From contig JANTUC010000014.1 of NCBI GenBank assembly GCA_026873275.1, positions 310,001 to 374,000 of the forward strand: a stretch of DNA of 64,000 nt. The letters run 5' to 3'. Shown piece by piece: positions 32,252-45,500 of this stretch. Made by a program: the position numbers and the translations under genes. Within the stretch, counting starts at the first letter, position 1, and each line of letters begins with the position of its first letter. The DNA comes from Pseudopithomyces maydicus. Taxonomy: Eukaryota; Ascomycota; Dothideomycetes; Pleosporales; Didymosphaeriaceae. The notes beneath the pieces are model-generated. The model did no database searches. It was not told where the DNA came from and saw only the letters and a list, made by a program, of their open reading frames with translations.

Positions 32252-34154
32252 ATGATGAGGTCTCTATTCTGGCAGAGGTTATCATTCCTCTGGTTAGCTA
32301 CAGCAGCCCTCGTCGCCTCTAGCAGTAGAAATGGGAAGCCAAACTTTGTTTTTATCATTACGGACGATCAGGATTTGCACCTTGGCTCGATGGACTATAT
32401 GCCTTTGACGAAAAAGCATCTAGGAAAGCAAGGCAGTTTCTACAGTAAACACTATTGCACTATTTCCATCTGTTGCCCGTCACGCGTCAGCTTGCTTACT
32501 GGCAAGGCTGCTCACAACACGAATGTGACAGATGTGAGCCCTCCGTACGGTAAGCGATCCTATTCGGGTTGGATGAGTAAGATTTCTAATAATCAAAGGC
32601 GGCTACCCAAAATTCATCTCTCAAGGATTGAACGACAAGTATCTTCCGGTATGGCTGCAAGAGGCCGGCTACGACACATACTACACTGGCAAGCTTATGA
32701 ATGGCCACTCGACGACAACGTGGAACAACCCGCTACCGGCTGGCTGGAATGGAACTGATTGTGAGCACCCGTGAGCCTTTCTTCTATGTAATTTGTCTTT
32801 AACCAATCGTAGTTCTGGTTGACCCAGGTACCTACATCTATTGGAATGCTACCTTCCAGAAAAACCAGTCGCCACCAGCACCGGCTCCGGGACAATATAA
32901 TACCGACCTGGTGAAGGAGAAAGGACTAGGTTTCATCGATACAGTAGCCAACAGTTCGAAGCCCTTCTTCGTTGGTATTGCGCCCATTGGCCCACATGCC
33001 GAATTCACTGGTACTCCTCCGTTTACTAAACCCGTCGGCGCGAAGAGACACGAAAAGTTGTTTCTGAATGCCAAGGCACCGAGAACAAATAACTGGAATC
33101 CAGATAAGGTATGCTCTTCTAATATTATGCGCTTTCTGATGCTGATCAATATGTAGCCAAGTGGAGCCAGCTGGGTTTCTCAATTGGAGAAGCTCAACGA
33201 CACGGAGATCAGCTTCCTTGATGAATGGCACGTCGGCCGTCTTCAGTCCCTGCAAGCCGTTGATAAGCTCGTTGACCAAGTGGTACAACGCCTAGAAAGG
33301 TACAATCTTCTCGACAACACATACATTATCTTTACTTCCGACAATGGCTTCCATATTGGCCAACACAGACTTCAACCCGGGAAAACCTGCGCTTATGAAG
33401 AAGATATCAACGTTCCATTCTACATCCGTGGACCCAACGTTCCGAAAGGCAAAACCGTGGATGTCGTGACTACACACACCGACATCGCGCCTACCCTCTT
33501 TGAGCTCGCTGGAATTAAGCTACGGGACGATTTTGACGGGCAGCCCATCCCAGTCACCAGCCAGGCTGTCGCGCAGCAGAAGCAGAACAAAAAGCGAGAC
33601 CATGTTAATGTTGAATTCTGGGGCAAGGCTATCCAGGAAGGAAAGTTTGGGCGTAAGTTGCAGATTTAATCGCGATAACAATTTAGATGCTGATGCTTAT
33701 TTCCGCAGTTAACGTCCCGAATAATACTTACAAAGCCGTTCGCATCGTCGGTGAAAAATACAACCTCTTGTATACCGTGTGGTGCACGAACGAGCACGAA
33801 CTGTACGACATGACAAAGGATCCCGGTCAGTTGAATAACCTCGCTGCGCCCTCCAAGTGGCGCACCCTCGTTGTCAACCAGCCCATTCCGAAGCTACAGG
33901 CACGTCTAGATGCTCTGCTCTTGGTGCTCAAGACCTGCAAAGCTTCTTCTTGCACAGACCCGTGGTCGGTCATCCACCCCAAAGGAGACGTCGTAAATTT
34001 GGAAGATGCGCTTGCACCCAAGTATGACGATTTTTATGCAAAGCAGCCGAAGGTTTCATTTTCCAAATGCGAGCTGGGGCAGATTTTGTCGAGTGAGGGT
34101 CCGCTCACCGGAAATAGTTATCATGGGAGTGAATTGTGGCCGCATTGGGCGTAG
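32252..34154 (+). CDS. Secreted sulfatase (arylsulfatase type)
   Basis: Five exons: 32252-32549, 32599-32760, 32813-33108, 33157-33652 and 33709-34154; all GT-AG and phase-closed, 565 residues. A signal peptide (about residues 1-24) precedes NFVFIITDDQD, whose Asp pair binds calcium. CCPSRVSLLTGK at 74-85 holds the C-x-P-x-R site; Cys74 would be converted to formylglycine, which needs a formylglycine-generating enzyme or equivalent. IAPIGPHAEF and TSDNGFHIGQHR supply further active-site residues. The enzyme hydrolyses sulfate esters outside the cell for sulfur scavenging; the overall layout resembles fungal choline- or aryl-sulfatase relatives and N-acetylglucosamine-6-sulfatase. The start is the first of two adjacent ATGs before the signal peptide. 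Frame intact. Confidence 0.93.
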
Positions 34155-34727
34155 TACAAACAGATTTTAGAATTTTTATAAATGGAAAAGAAAACGCCTT
34201 TAAGTTAATGATAAGATCATGATTACAATGTCGTGAATGGTTGAAACGGAAAGAACGAACTTCTTCCAGACTTGCTGATTTGTGAGATGTCACGATGGAT
34301 AGCTGGTAAGGATGGTGCAGGTAGACATGGCTTACCCTAGAGCATTCCATGTCCTCGGAATAGTTCAAACGTTAGGATTATGGTTTATGGCTTTCTCTTT
34401 CCATATATGTGTGCTATTTACGTCCACGCTAAATCATGCATGGCATACCCCCATTCGATACCAAAAAGAAAGCCAAATACCACACCCAGATTTCTACGTG
34501 ATGTAACGGAGAAGTAAGTCTCCGTCAAGAGATAATCGCCATTCAGGCAAATAATCTCGCTACTCATAAAACAATGCCGCCGTAAAATGCCTCAGCTCAC
34601 CGGTTCTTGTACCTTGCTGCAAGTGTTTGTGACCCTCTAGAAGCGGTTAATCTTTCCAAGCCCTAATTGTTTCCCTTGATACCACCGCCGCTGCCTCCAC
34701 GCCTCAGCCGCCTTGGGGTGCGGTTGG
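34155..34727. other. Convergent 3' spacer
   Basis: 573 bp between the 3' end of the sulfatase gene and the 3' end of the minus-strand gene. I see no gene-like frame. Confidence 0.5.
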
Positions 34728-35502
34728 CTAATTCCCAGCTCGTTCGGGACTCTCCACCTCCCCAGTAGACTTTCTGCTCTTCTTGTCACTAGTAGGCTTC
34801 TCGGTCCGCACCCTAGTATCATCCATGATCCTCTGGATTTCTTGGTCGAGAAGTTTCTTGTGCTCAGCCTCCCTTTCCTCTATCGTCTTCATGGCTGTCT
34901 GATAGTCGAGCTTGCTGAAGAGAGTCTCGTAGAACTCCTCTTCCCTCGCTGCTTTCTTGGCTTCGTAATCACTCTTGAGCAATTCGATTGGGTCCATGAA
35001 CTGACGCCACGTGATCAGCCTCTTGTGTTTGGCATCTTTCAGCGCTTGGTTGCCACCGTTGACGAAGAGATGATCGTGGCAACCAGTAGAATAAGTCTTG
35101 TACGCGTAGAGACAGCGGACGCGTTCATTGTCGGGCATTGTGATCCACTCGGTGCAGAGATAGTATCTAAAGACACTGGTTAGTTATGAGATATTATGTA
35201 ATATGGATTGTTCTTTACGTTGCCGGCCAAGGAGACCTGAAAAATGACTCTTTAGTCTTCGCGCTATCGTCTACTCCGTCATGATGTGCCTTATTCCCTT
35301 TCCTCATGGTTCCAAGGTTCAGCATCTGGGGGTGGAACCTCTCGTAACCGGGACCCAAGATCTCGCGGTGCGGGAAGTAATTGACGTCAATCTCTTCATC
35401 TGGATCATGCTTCTTCCACTCGATGTACTCGACAATGCGACCGTTGCGCTCTTGGAGGCCCCCTCTAGGGTCATATATTTGACCTATCACTTCACTCGAC
35501 AT
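34728..35502 (-). CDS. Unrecognised protein with C-terminal coiled coil
   Basis: Two exons (minus): 35502-35219 and 35166-34728; a 52-nt GT-AG intron with a CTAAC branch site closes in phase, about 240 residues. The N-terminal half has a compact block (IGQIYDPRGGLQERNGRIVEY, then DVNYFPHREILGPGYERFHP); splicing then gives SPWPATYYLCTEWITMPDNE. From about residue 150 the protein is a long charged helix (KSDYEAKKAAREEEFYETLF, EEREAEHKKLLDQEIQRIMD), probably a coiled coil, with a disordered end. I recognise no family. The frame is open upstream to 35703, but the added 67 residues look like translated leader, so the ATG at 35502 is preferred. Confidence 0.6.
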
Positions 35503-37920
35503 GACTTCAGACTGATGGTTATCAGAACGAAGCAAACTCGTGTGAAATATACGGAATAGTTTCACATCTACAGCCCTGATCCGAGGCTGTTTCGATGTTT
35601 CAGGTGATCTCTGGTCTATATATATATTGGTGTGAATGGTGTCGATGATGTTTGCACTATGCTGGTGATCAGTCAGTCTTCCAAGAGAATTTACAGGTTG
35701 CATCTAAGGATACCCCACAAGGTTATCCCGGGTAAGTCGAGTTCTGCGCAGTAGTTGAGTGATATTTGGGGGTGGGTGATGTTCAGGTATGGGTGCAGAG
35801 GACATGTACATAACCTGGCGTGAGGGCGGGTTCCTGATGTTCAGCCACAGTGTTCTACGCGTGGCAGTCTGATAATTCACGGCATGCCTGTATTCAGGTC
35901 AGTTGAGACGCCTAATTGATAACAATGTTCGTTCTCAACTAGGGCTCTGCCTTCCACACTTATTTTTAGAATCAACCTCTGGCAAACGAGCTATTCCACC
36001 GTGTTTGTATGATTTCATCTGATTCTAGTCTACATACAATGCGCTCATGCGTTTCGTTTTGATTCACCACAACGGCATGAGCCTCCAGAATCTACAAAAA
36101 ATAAAAATAGATTTGTCACAGATACTCTAAATTTAGATTAGCAGTGTGCGGCATTGCGTTGTATCGACGCTATAGCTCCACCTAGGCGGGCTTTTATCTG
36201 GCTATTTTTCAACCCATTAGGGTGGAGGACGCTTGGAGAATATGCCTCAAGTACCGCAGCGAACATAATACTGCCCAAACATCTATTTGTTGCCTGTTTA
36301 GGAATCATAGAATCATGTCAGCACCCATTCCGCACGACGCAAACGCCATGCAAATTTCCACTCGCTGGAAATAGCATGTTCTCAACTTTATGTTCAAGAA
36401 GAGACAGTGCCAAGAAAATGGTCGTGCGGTAAGTCATTGACCAGGAATATTCGCCAGTACGGAGGAAAAGGTCGGGCGTACTCAGGTGCCATCGACTGAG
36501 CGCTTCTGTTTTGGGGTAGAAGAAGACAGAACACTATCACATGCGCGACAAAACTCCAAATACACAGAGTATATTGAGTCCACGCCGCCTTTCTAGGTGC
36601 TTCTAAACCTTCTAGTCTCTCCAACAAGACGATCGAAGGTACGTATCCAGACCGCACCCAGGTCCACGCTATCCACGGTCGTCCAACCCTCACTCAACAC
36701 CCATTGCATCAACATCCCACACACGTACCCCATGTACGCAGTCTCTCGCCCTCGCATGCGCCCCTCGTAATCATCTTGCTGCAGTGTGTATCCACACCAG
36801 CGAAACCGACGCCGCGGAAGTCGTCAAAGCCGTTGCCGGACTGCGAGACAAGATCGGTAGTCTACGTAGCGCAACAAAGGGGCCTATGTAGATACGCGCT
36901 AAATGAATGCCTCTCCCTTAGCTACGCGTTCAAATCCCAAGATGCTATTGGCAGCTACGCGTGTGTCTGAGACAGTTACGCAGCTCCAGCGCAGACCGTG
37001 CGTAGAACGCGAGTTGATACCTTCAGGGCAAGGTATCTTAGGGTTTAGATTGCATTATAGTAGGTGGTGGATGTGTATGCTGCAGACTTGGGGCTGCGCG
37101 GGGGTTTATGTGTATATATCAACTATAGGCATATATGTGCCTGATAATTATGATACCCTCTCTCTCTCTTTATATATATACATAAACCTCACCTGCATAC
37201 ATGCATGCATGCACACATACACACAATACTCGCAGTCTCATCCCAGTAATACTATTTTCTTCTTCAGTCACATCAGTCGCGCCTTCCACCATTCAACCCA
37301 CCCACCCTCTCGCGCCTTCCACCTTCCAACCCGCCCACCACGCTCTTTCCTCACTCACCCACCACCTTGCCCTCTCTCTAGTTTTTTTAACCACAACCCT
37401 CAATTAAAGTCCCTATATATTTAATCCAAATAGAGATATTCCCGTCGGATCAAATAAAAACGCAAGTTCTTTGAGCCAGCACTTCGAAGTGGCTTTTAGT
37501 TTTGTACTTTTTTGGTGGAGAGAAGAGGCTAGGGGTGCGAGGGTTCGAGTTTGGGTTGTGGCGGCTTTGTTTTCTTTTTTTTTTTTTTTCAATATGTATG
37601 GTATGTATGTATGTATGTATTCGCGCAGTGTTATTTTTTTTGTCTATTTGTTTGTTTGTTTTTATTTATTGTTCCTTTAGGGGAGACGGACTTGTTTTTG
37701 TGTACTTACTACTGACTTGGATATCTGGTACTCTGAGGCTGTTGTAATGGGAGGTAGTGCGTTCATGTCGGGTATGTATGGCATGGCATGGCATTGCATT
37801 GCATTAGTCCTTATTCTAAAGAATAGGTAGCGCGGCAGCTTAGGTAGCAACTCTAAAAATATCTAAATGATTCATCTCACATGACGATACATGTGTACGT
37901 ATATATGCAATCGCAACCCC
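35503..37920. other. Intergenic, low-complexity toward the right
   Basis: 2.4 kb without a supported gene. From 37150 onward it holds simple repeats: CTCTCTCTCT, TATATATATA, CATGCATGCATG, TATGTATGTATG and poly-T. The last 250 bp are the 3' flank of the Trk gene. Confidence 0.5.
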
Positions 37921-40134
37921 TCAAACCACCCTCCCCCTCGAGATCGTCCTCTCCATCCTAATTTCCCCGTCCTCCTCCTCCGCCTCATCGACCCCTTCCC
38001 CAGGCAGCAACACCGCCTTATCGATCGCGACCGGCAGCCCCCGATGCCGTCCCCTAATCATAACCGCACACAGCACCAGCTTGCTCAACGTGTGTAACCC
38101 ACCCGAGAACGAATACGCATCATCCGGCACGCCAACCGATATCCCCACACAACCATACGCCGACACCGTCTCAAACACAACGTTAAACACAGAGTACTGC
38201 GTGGGATTCGCCTTGAAATTTTGCCCCTCAATGATCATGATGACGAACACGGCGAGCACGACGGACCACAGGTCGTGCGCGAGCTGTGCGCGAAGCTGCT
38301 GGCGCACAAAGTAGGATTTGGTCTGCTCGAAGGCCTCGCCCGCCATCTTCTTGCGGAGTTTGCCGAACAGGCCGCGGGCGCTGGAGGCCTGGCTGGCGGC
38401 GTACCCGGGGTCATCGCTGTAGATGCCGAGGCTTCGCTCTTCGTAGACGTTGCTGTTGCGCATGGTGATGACGACGGGGTAGACGGAGATGTACATCATG
38501 ATAACGTAGAGGACTTGCAGTGCGATGGGCAAGAGGGGAATGGTGACGACGTAGAAGCCACCGCTGCGGACGGCGAGGGCTTGGAAGAGGCCGTCGAGGA
38601 CCTCGAAGCCGGTGGAGAGACCGCCGGTGATGTCGGTGTTGCCGATGTTGAGGATCTCGAAGGCAGCCCAGTCGATGCCGTTGAGGCAGATGAGGCAGGC
38701 TAGAAGCCACCAGGTGTGCCTTGCGGGAAACATGTTGGTGTAGCAGCGGCGCGGGTGGTCGAGGAGGAATTGGAGGGTTTTGCGGAAGTCTTCCCAGCGC
38801 TCGGATTTGGGTACGAGCTTCAGGAGGGTCCAGACAATCAGACGAAGGAAGATGGGGTATGCGGTGTTTCCGGCGAGGATGAGTAGGCCCATGGTAATTA
38901 GCATGTAAGCCGAAGTCTGGAAAGCCACCATGTTTGCATCGAGCAAGGACATGCCGGAGTTGTTGAAGGCGGAAACAGCATTGAAGGCGCCAACCCACCA
39001 AGGATTGAGCCCGTTCTTCCGAGTGACTGTTGGCTTATTCATGGCAACATATGCCCCGAGGCCAATGCATCCGAACAACTGAAAGAGAATGTAATAAGCG
39101 GGAACGAGCCACGAAAGTAGTCGGATGGCGCGATACTCGTATCCGCCGAGTTTCTCACGCTCCTCCTCACTCAGATGGTGGAAATGGGAATTTCGAGACA
39201 GAAAGCCAGAAGATGCGAATGGAAGATGGGTGGAGGAAGATTCGGTAGCATCTAGCTGAAGCTCGGATGCTGTTGCAGAAGCACTCGTCTGTGGACGACG
39301 CTTGATAGTCGCATGCGAATCTGCGCCTACGCCCATGAAGCGATGATGATGGCGCTGCTTAGATGGGGATGTGCTGGGTTCGAAGGTTATGTGCGTTGGT
39401 GGTCCGTTTTCAAGGGGCGTGCTTGGATCAACGCCTATCTCATCAGCAGCTTCAGTGGGGTTGGCCATGGTATGGGGTTCTTTTGAAGAATCTTTGGGCT
39501 GATCATGCGGTGTGGGTATAGAACTGCTTCCAGACATGTCGGGCTCTGGCACTTTTTCGGAAGCTGCACTCTCGAATTCAGCTCGGTCTGGAGAAGAAAG
39601 TTCCCTCCCATCCTCCATGACCTGATAAGGCGCGTTACTATCCAGAACACCGGAATTGGGTTGTCCATCCCTGGCACCCGATCTAGACAGGCTCCTTGAG
39701 AATCGGCGTGCGAGCGACTTTGACCCTGCGCGATAGCGTGCTGCTCTTTGACGACGCTGCTCTGCAACGTGGGCGAAACGACGCTCAAAAGCTCGCATTC
39801 TGACGTGAACTACAAATGCAGACACAAAAATGGCGGAGCCGATCATGATGAGGAAGAAAAGCATCAATTGCTGGAAGGTGTTCAGGGCAGACAGGTTGAC
39901 CGTGTTGAGGCCAGCCAGTGTCATGGCACTCACGGTCAAGAACAGCGCATCCGTGTAGCTGACGCTCCGGGCCGGAGTAGAGGCCCCCCAGAATATCACG
40001 CTGGCCAGAAGACATGTGGCGAAAAAATAAACGTAGTGAAGCGTGATGAAGTTCAAGGCTGGAGTCCTGGCGTGCACAGCGCGGGTGAGGCGACGGAGAG
40101 GCCCGAAGCCTCGCACGCCAGCAAGCAAAGCCAT
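37921..40134 (-). CDS. Trk/TrkH-family potassium transporter
   Basis: A single exon of 737 residues. The four pore loops typical of SKT-type potassium transporters are present in order: ALFLTVSAMTLAGLNTVNLS (about residues 63-82), NAVSAFNNSGMSLLDANMVA, QALAVRSGGFYVVTIPLLPI and FETVSAYGCVGISVGVPDDA, each keeping the filter glycine or its usual replacement. Membrane helices flank each loop. Between the first and second M1-P-M2 units there is a long hydrophilic loop (about residues 125-340) rich in Ser, Arg and Pro, as in yeast Trk1, probably a site of phosphorylation control. The tail MIRGRHRGLPVAIDKAVLLP is highly characteristic of fungal Trk proteins. The protein takes up potassium at the plasma membrane. 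It diverges from the senescence-domain gene. No introns or frame faults. Confidence 0.95.
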   Translation of the reverse strand: MALLAGVRGFGPLRRLTRAVHARTPALNFITLHYVYFFATCLLASVIFWGASTPARSVSYTDALFLTVSAMTLAGLNTVNLSALNTFQQLMLFFLIMIGSAIFVSAFVVHVRMRAFERRFAHVAEQRRQRAARYRAGSKSLARRFSRSLSRSGARDGQPNSGVLDSNAPYQVMEDGRELSSPDRAEFESAASEKVPEPDMSGSSSIPTPHDQPKDSSKEPHTMANPTEAADEIGVDPSTPLENGPPTHITFEPSTSPSKQRHHHRFMGVGADSHATIKRRPQTSASATASELQLDATESSSTHLPFASSGFLSRNSHFHHLSEEEREKLGGYEYRAIRLLSWLVPAYYILFQLFGCIGLGAYVAMNKPTVTRKNGLNPWWVGAFNAVSAFNNSGMSLLDANMVAFQTSAYMLITMGLLILAGNTAYPIFLRLIVWTLLKLVPKSERWEDFRKTLQFLLDHPRRCYTNMFPARHTWWLLACLICLNGIDWAAFEILNIGNTDITGGLSTGFEVLDGLFQALAVRSGGFYVVTIPLLPIALQVLYVIMMYISVYPVVITMRNSNVYEERSLGIYSDDPGYAASQASSARGLFGKLRKKMAGEAFEQTKSYFVRQQLRAQLAHDLWSVVLAVFVIMIIEGQNFKANPTQYSVFNVVFETVSAYGCVGISVGVPDDAYSFSGGLHTLSKLVLCAVMIRGRHRGLPVAIDKAVLLPGEGVDEAEEEDGEIRMERTISRGRVV

Positions 40135-40912
40135 GCTGCTGGTGGGAAATTCAGAATTTTCCGGGCGACGAGTGGATTACGAACGAGGGATGAGAAGCTC
40201 AATGAACAGCTCTCAAGAGCACGGGCAGCCTGCTCAAGGATGGCGACCCATGGCTTACTGGCAGATGCAACATGGGGAAGAAGAGATCTCGGCGAGAGAA
40301 ATTTCACGTTGCATGCTCACCGCTAGGATTAGCCGGAACAGTAATATCTGCGGAGATGGTTGTCGTATGATGGGCACAGATAAGAACACGAGCACGAACA
40401 AAGGCAGACATGTGGGCAGTGGCCAAACATGCACAGCGCACTGCGCGTCATGAACCAAGACACAGCGTCGCACAAAGACGCGCTCTACAAGTCGCGGATG
40501 GCAGCCGCACCCCAACACACACGGGACGGGGAAGGCGCGAGTGGCGATTGCCTCGGGTCCAGCGCCACATCTGTGGCGGTGCACAGCCTTCCGTATGCAG
40601 ACTAGTGCTCTAGGCCTGCAACAGTGTGCAAGTGTGGCGTATCTGACGTATTGGGGAGCTAAGCGCGCGACATTCCAGGTTGCACATTGAAAGACATCAG
40701 CAGGCCACACGACGACCTGCGTAGCTGCACACCCGCCCAGAAATTTAGACACTGCCCCCTTCTTCTCCTCCACCCCATACACTTTCTCTCTAGCCCTGAG
40801 ACGTGCTATTTAATCGAACCTACTGCTCCTGCCATCCTTCCTCTCTCTATCCCCTCCACCGCCGTGCCGTATCTGCATACCCCGCCAGCTGCTTTTACCA
40901 CATATCCTCGCA
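40135..40912. promoter_or_regulatory. Divergent promoter region, Trk and senescence-domain genes
   Basis: 778 bp between two divergent start codons. The right end is a pyrimidine-rich leader (TTCTTCTCCTCC, CTTCCTCTCTCTATCCCC) leading to the plus-strand start. No specific operator is visible. Confidence 0.5.
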
Positions 40913-42507
40913 ATGAGCCACGGCGACCCCCGACTCCTGTATTCCATTGGAGGCATCAGGGCCTACCACATCCAGCAGGGCGAGGAGCACCCTCTGACGC
41001 CCTCGGGCGCCCAGACCCTGTCGCTGTTGATGGTCCCCACGAACTCGCCCTTCGCCGACCTTAGCAACGTGCACGGCCAGAACGAGGCGCCCGAAGAGGA
41101 CTTCTACCTCCACCTCAACCTTCCCCCTGAGCTCGACCTCCCGCTGCCCGCAACCACCCAGATCTACCACCAGCCGCCGCACAGCTACCTCATCCCGCGA
41201 TGGGACCTCGGTCCTGACAGCGGCGCCTTCACGCGCATCGAGTTCCCGGCCATTGGCCACGGCCCAAATACCGTCACCCAGGAGGACATCGACACGTTCG
41301 AGACCATCCTCGCCCAGTGCACCGCCTTTTTGGAGCGCGCCCAAGCCCCGCAGGGGTCGTCCAAAGGCGCCGCCAAGCCATACAACCCCGCCGATTACGC
41401 GCCCGGCGAGGGCTACGCGGGATCAGGCAAGCATGGCGAGCTTGTGCTCATCGACGAGGAGAACGGCAGCGTCGTGGGCGAGCTGGCCGAGGGCGCCCAG
41501 ATTACGGAGGACCCGAGACTCAAGGCCGGATCGAAAAGTGAGTCCTGCTTTTACCAAATCGCTGCGCTGTATTGACACCCCCAGCAGATCCAGTCGAGAT
41601 CGTCATCTCTCCCGATGGCAAGAAGATCAAGGTCCAGCCAATGTCCGAAGACTACCTCGGCATGGCTCGTCTCCCCGCCTACAAGAACTCTTCCCTCGTG
41701 CAGAACTCGGCCGCCGCGTCTCGTCTGATCGTTACCGGCTCGACCTATATCAGCAATGCCCTGGTTTCAGGAGCGGAGACCTTTATGAACAAGACAAAGC
41801 CAAACGAGAAGCCCATGGTCTTCAAGACCACCACACACGACCGTGTTCGTAAGATCAACACCTTCACCACCAGTGTGGCTGGACTGTCTTCCAAGACAGT
41901 GGGTTCCATCACCAAGCACGCGCAGAACTTCACCGCTGGTGCGCTGGGCAAGGGCCCGAGGTCATCCAAGGCCTTGCTCCCAGACGGCAGGCCGAACCCA
42001 GACTACAAGCCTGGGCTCCTCAACAAGTCCATGATAGCATTTTCGACGGTTGCAGACGGCATCGCACACGGAGGCAAGACTCTTCTGACGCACAGTGGTG
42101 TCGCAGCCAGCGCAGCCATCGGACACAAATACGGTGCCGAAGCCGGCGGCATCGCCGGCGACCTAGCTGGTGGAGTCAAGAACGTGGGCCTCGTCTACAT
42201 CGACGTTACTGGCGTCTCCCGCCGAGCCATCATCACCTCGGTAGCCAAGGGCATGGTCGTCGGCAAGGTACGCGACAAGAAGGGCGTCGAGCAAACAGTG
42301 CTAGTCGGCGGCGGCGACGGTGGCGTCATCAACCCCGCAGACCTGCAAAAAGGCGTCGACAACACTGGCATTCCTCCTGGCCAGAGCAGCGCAGGCCCTG
42401 CTTCCCAGGTTGGATACGGCAACGCCGCACCGCCGAGCTACAGTGCAACGGGCGTGGGCGAGTCGCTCGACGGCCAACCTGCATATTACCCTCGCGAGAA
42501 ACGATGA
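40913..42507 (+). CDS. Senescence-domain (spartin-like) protein
   Basis: Two exons, 40913-41537 and 41588-42507, 514 residues. The N-terminal part (about 1-120, beginning LLYSIGGIRAYHIQQGEEHPLTP) matches the beta-rich region that precedes the domain in fungal members. The C-terminal part from about 235 (SRLIVTGSTYISNALVSGAE, TVGSITKHAQNF, KSMIAFSTVADGIAHGGKTL, EAGGIAGDLAGGVKNVGLVY) is a Senescence domain as in plant ERD7 and animal spartin: long amphipathic Gly/Ala-rich helices thought to contact lipids or lipid droplets. The end is a Gly/Pro/Ser-rich disordered tail. It probably acts at lipid droplets or other membranes under stress (inference from family). Confidence 0.9.
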
Positions 42508-45500
42508 GCACCAGTCTTAGGCTACGAGGTACGAATGTAATGACCTGATTTTCCAGAAACGGCAGCAAAACGCAGGTGTGTAGGTACGGAGGGTATGTGT
42601 GACACAGGCTCAGTATGATGACGAAGCTTGGTAGAGCGCGGTACATATATATCTCTTTTATGTTTCTCCCATAGGCTGGCTGGCAATCTTGCTTTCGAAA
42701 CGACCCAGATATCCCTTCCGCGACCCAAAATTAAGATATTGTTTTCACCCAACCTGCTTGTCAAGTCAGCATACATATGCTACCTCGTTCTACTATGCCT
42801 CCGTGACTAATCACCCACCCCATCCCATCTCCCAAGCCCAGCCCCAAACCCAACCCAGCCCCCAATCGGCAATAAATACGACGCACAGTCCACCTCACGC
42901 ATGCGAATGCCGCATGCCGGCTTGCCTTGCTTGCCGGCTGCACGCACGCACGCTCGCTCGCTCGCTGCTTGCCTAAATGACAGCAGTGACAGGCCGGGCG
43001 GGCGGTCTGTCGGTCGGCTAGCCTAGCTCGCTCCCAGGTGCCTCGTCCCCGGATGTCTGCATGCACATCACGGTGTTTTGCAGCTGGGACGACACGTGGA
43101 GCTGGGTGGTATACGCTACCACGCACATGAATCGTGATACTTCCGTATAGATCTATATATATGCGGAGGGCCCGGGAGGGGGATGTATCCACGCGAGCAC
43201 GTGTGCGTATGTACGAATATACATCCGCGGGCATCCTCATTCGCTACACCGTGTACCTGTCCACCGGCCGTGGCGCCATATCATGTCATTCCGTATCGTA
43301 TCGCACCGTGTCATGACAAGACATGGCATGCATGTCGAACCAATCCGTCGGTCTTCCCCATCCGTATGTAAATCCGTGTCTATGGTACTATCGTTCGGTA
43401 CGTACATAGGTGCTAGGCATCCCAGCCAGCCAGCCAGACGGCCCAGCCCAGACCCAGCCCAGCCCACCCCCTCCCCTCCCCTCTCGCTCGCATTCGCAAC
43501 GCACGACCCTCGCATCGCATCGCATGCCATCTCATCTCATCTCATCTCATCTCATCTCATCCCGTCTCATCTCATCTCGTCGCGTTTCGTCCCGCCCCGC
43601 CCATCTCATCTCATCTCATTCACCCGCGGGGCTAGGGTTCCAGCTTCCACCCCGTCGGATCGCAAAGTATGCCACGATGGGACGGGCAGGACAGAGGTAC
43701 CACGGACGCGGAATGGGGAACGGAGCAAGCGGGCGGAGTACCAATACGTGTTTTCTCCTTCCCTACCCTGCCCTGCCCTGTCATGCCCTGCCCTGCCCTA
43801 GGTACATGCCCTATCTCCCAAGTCCCAGATCCCAGATCCCAGGGTCGCCCGGTGTGAAATCTCCGGACCGTTTGTCGGTATGTATGTACGGACCGCGGAT
43901 TGGATATGTAGGTATGTAGGTACCGACCCCGGGTCCAAGACGTGGGATGTAAATACCCACCTACCTACCTACCTACCTGCCATGTACATACGTACATACG
44001 TACTCCGAATGTACATAATTTACCCACCACACCACCCCCGCCATATGTGACATCCCCTCCCTCCACCAGCCACATTCACCCAGTACCACCACACGCACGC
44101 ACGCACGTAACTACATATGTACGTACCTGGACTAAGCTCTGACCCTGACCCTGACTCTGACTCCGCCGCCGACCCCGAGAGCCAGGTAACATGTAAGCAT
44201 AGGTACCGGTACATAATTCCCTTCGTTTCCGGCGCCGTGGTTCGGGGCCGGGAGGCTAGCAGTCAGAGTGCAGTCATCGGTGTGCGGGTGGAGAGGCTTG
44301 GAAGCTTGGAAGGGGAGGGGGGCGAGGAAACGGTGGGCGCGGGGGCGGAGGGACGTATGGACAGGGGTGGTGGGTGGGTACTTATGTAGGTACGTGTATG
44401 GAGGTATGATTCGTGGGTGCATGTGGGTGGAGAGAGGTTTGGGGATTTGGATTTGCACAGTACATGGATCTGTGGATGTGTGTGATTCAGTTTGTATGCA
44501 TGTGTACAGTGGGTGGGATGAGATGGTAATTGGTTGGTTGGATGGTCGCCTGGTCGAATGGCTGGTTCCAGTGGCAGCGTCCACGTGTCGTGTGGTCGCG
44601 TGCTCCCATTCTACCTTGGCGGTGCGATGCGATCGTTGCAACGGTACGGATGTACCTACTTGTACCCAAAGTACGCATGTGCATCTATTTACCATCTATA
44701 TGAACATATATATATATTCGACCATTTATTCATCTGTCCGTTCATCTATCCATCACTCCACCCACGCCTGAACAACACATCCCCACCCTGCACCTCGCCC
44801 ACCTACAGTAGTCCACGTACATAGTAAGTACCCAGGAACATAGGCAGGAAGGTCTCCCTTCTTCCGCCCCACGAATCGCACCCCGCCATCTGTAACCACC
44901 ACGCGCCCCCAGCCTGCCTCCCCATCCCCACGTGCCCTCGCGCAGTTGGTTCGTGTATCCCCATGGGGCGCCACGCAACGGTCAGTCGCGCATGCAGTCG
45001 CACGTACAGTACGTACATTCAATCACTCGACACGACTCGACACGACTCGACACGTCGTCGGCAGTCCAGACCCGCGTGTCTTAGACATACCACACAAACA
45101 CACACATGCACACGCACATGCACATGCGCTGCGGAACGTCGCGCTGGCCAGCCCAATCCAATCCAATCCAAACCAAACCAGCGCATCAGCACCGGCACCC
45201 GCGGGCAGCCCTCCGAACGCACGAGTAGAAGGCGCGGAATTGCGACCTGCGCCTGGTGCGCGGGGTCCAGAGCTGAAGTTTTTCGGGGTCGCGTGCGGTG
45301 CGGGTGCGGGGAGGAGGGGGCGCGATGTGAGTGGTTGGGGTAGGGTTTGGGAGGACGGGGTAGCGTGGCGGTGGTGCATTGTGGGAGGTATGTATATATA
45401 TATAAAGGCATAAAGGGTGGACGGGTGATCAGGTATGTTTATTTAAAGGTTAGATATATATACACGGTGCGATTTGCTTGAGGGTTGTCATACGTACGTG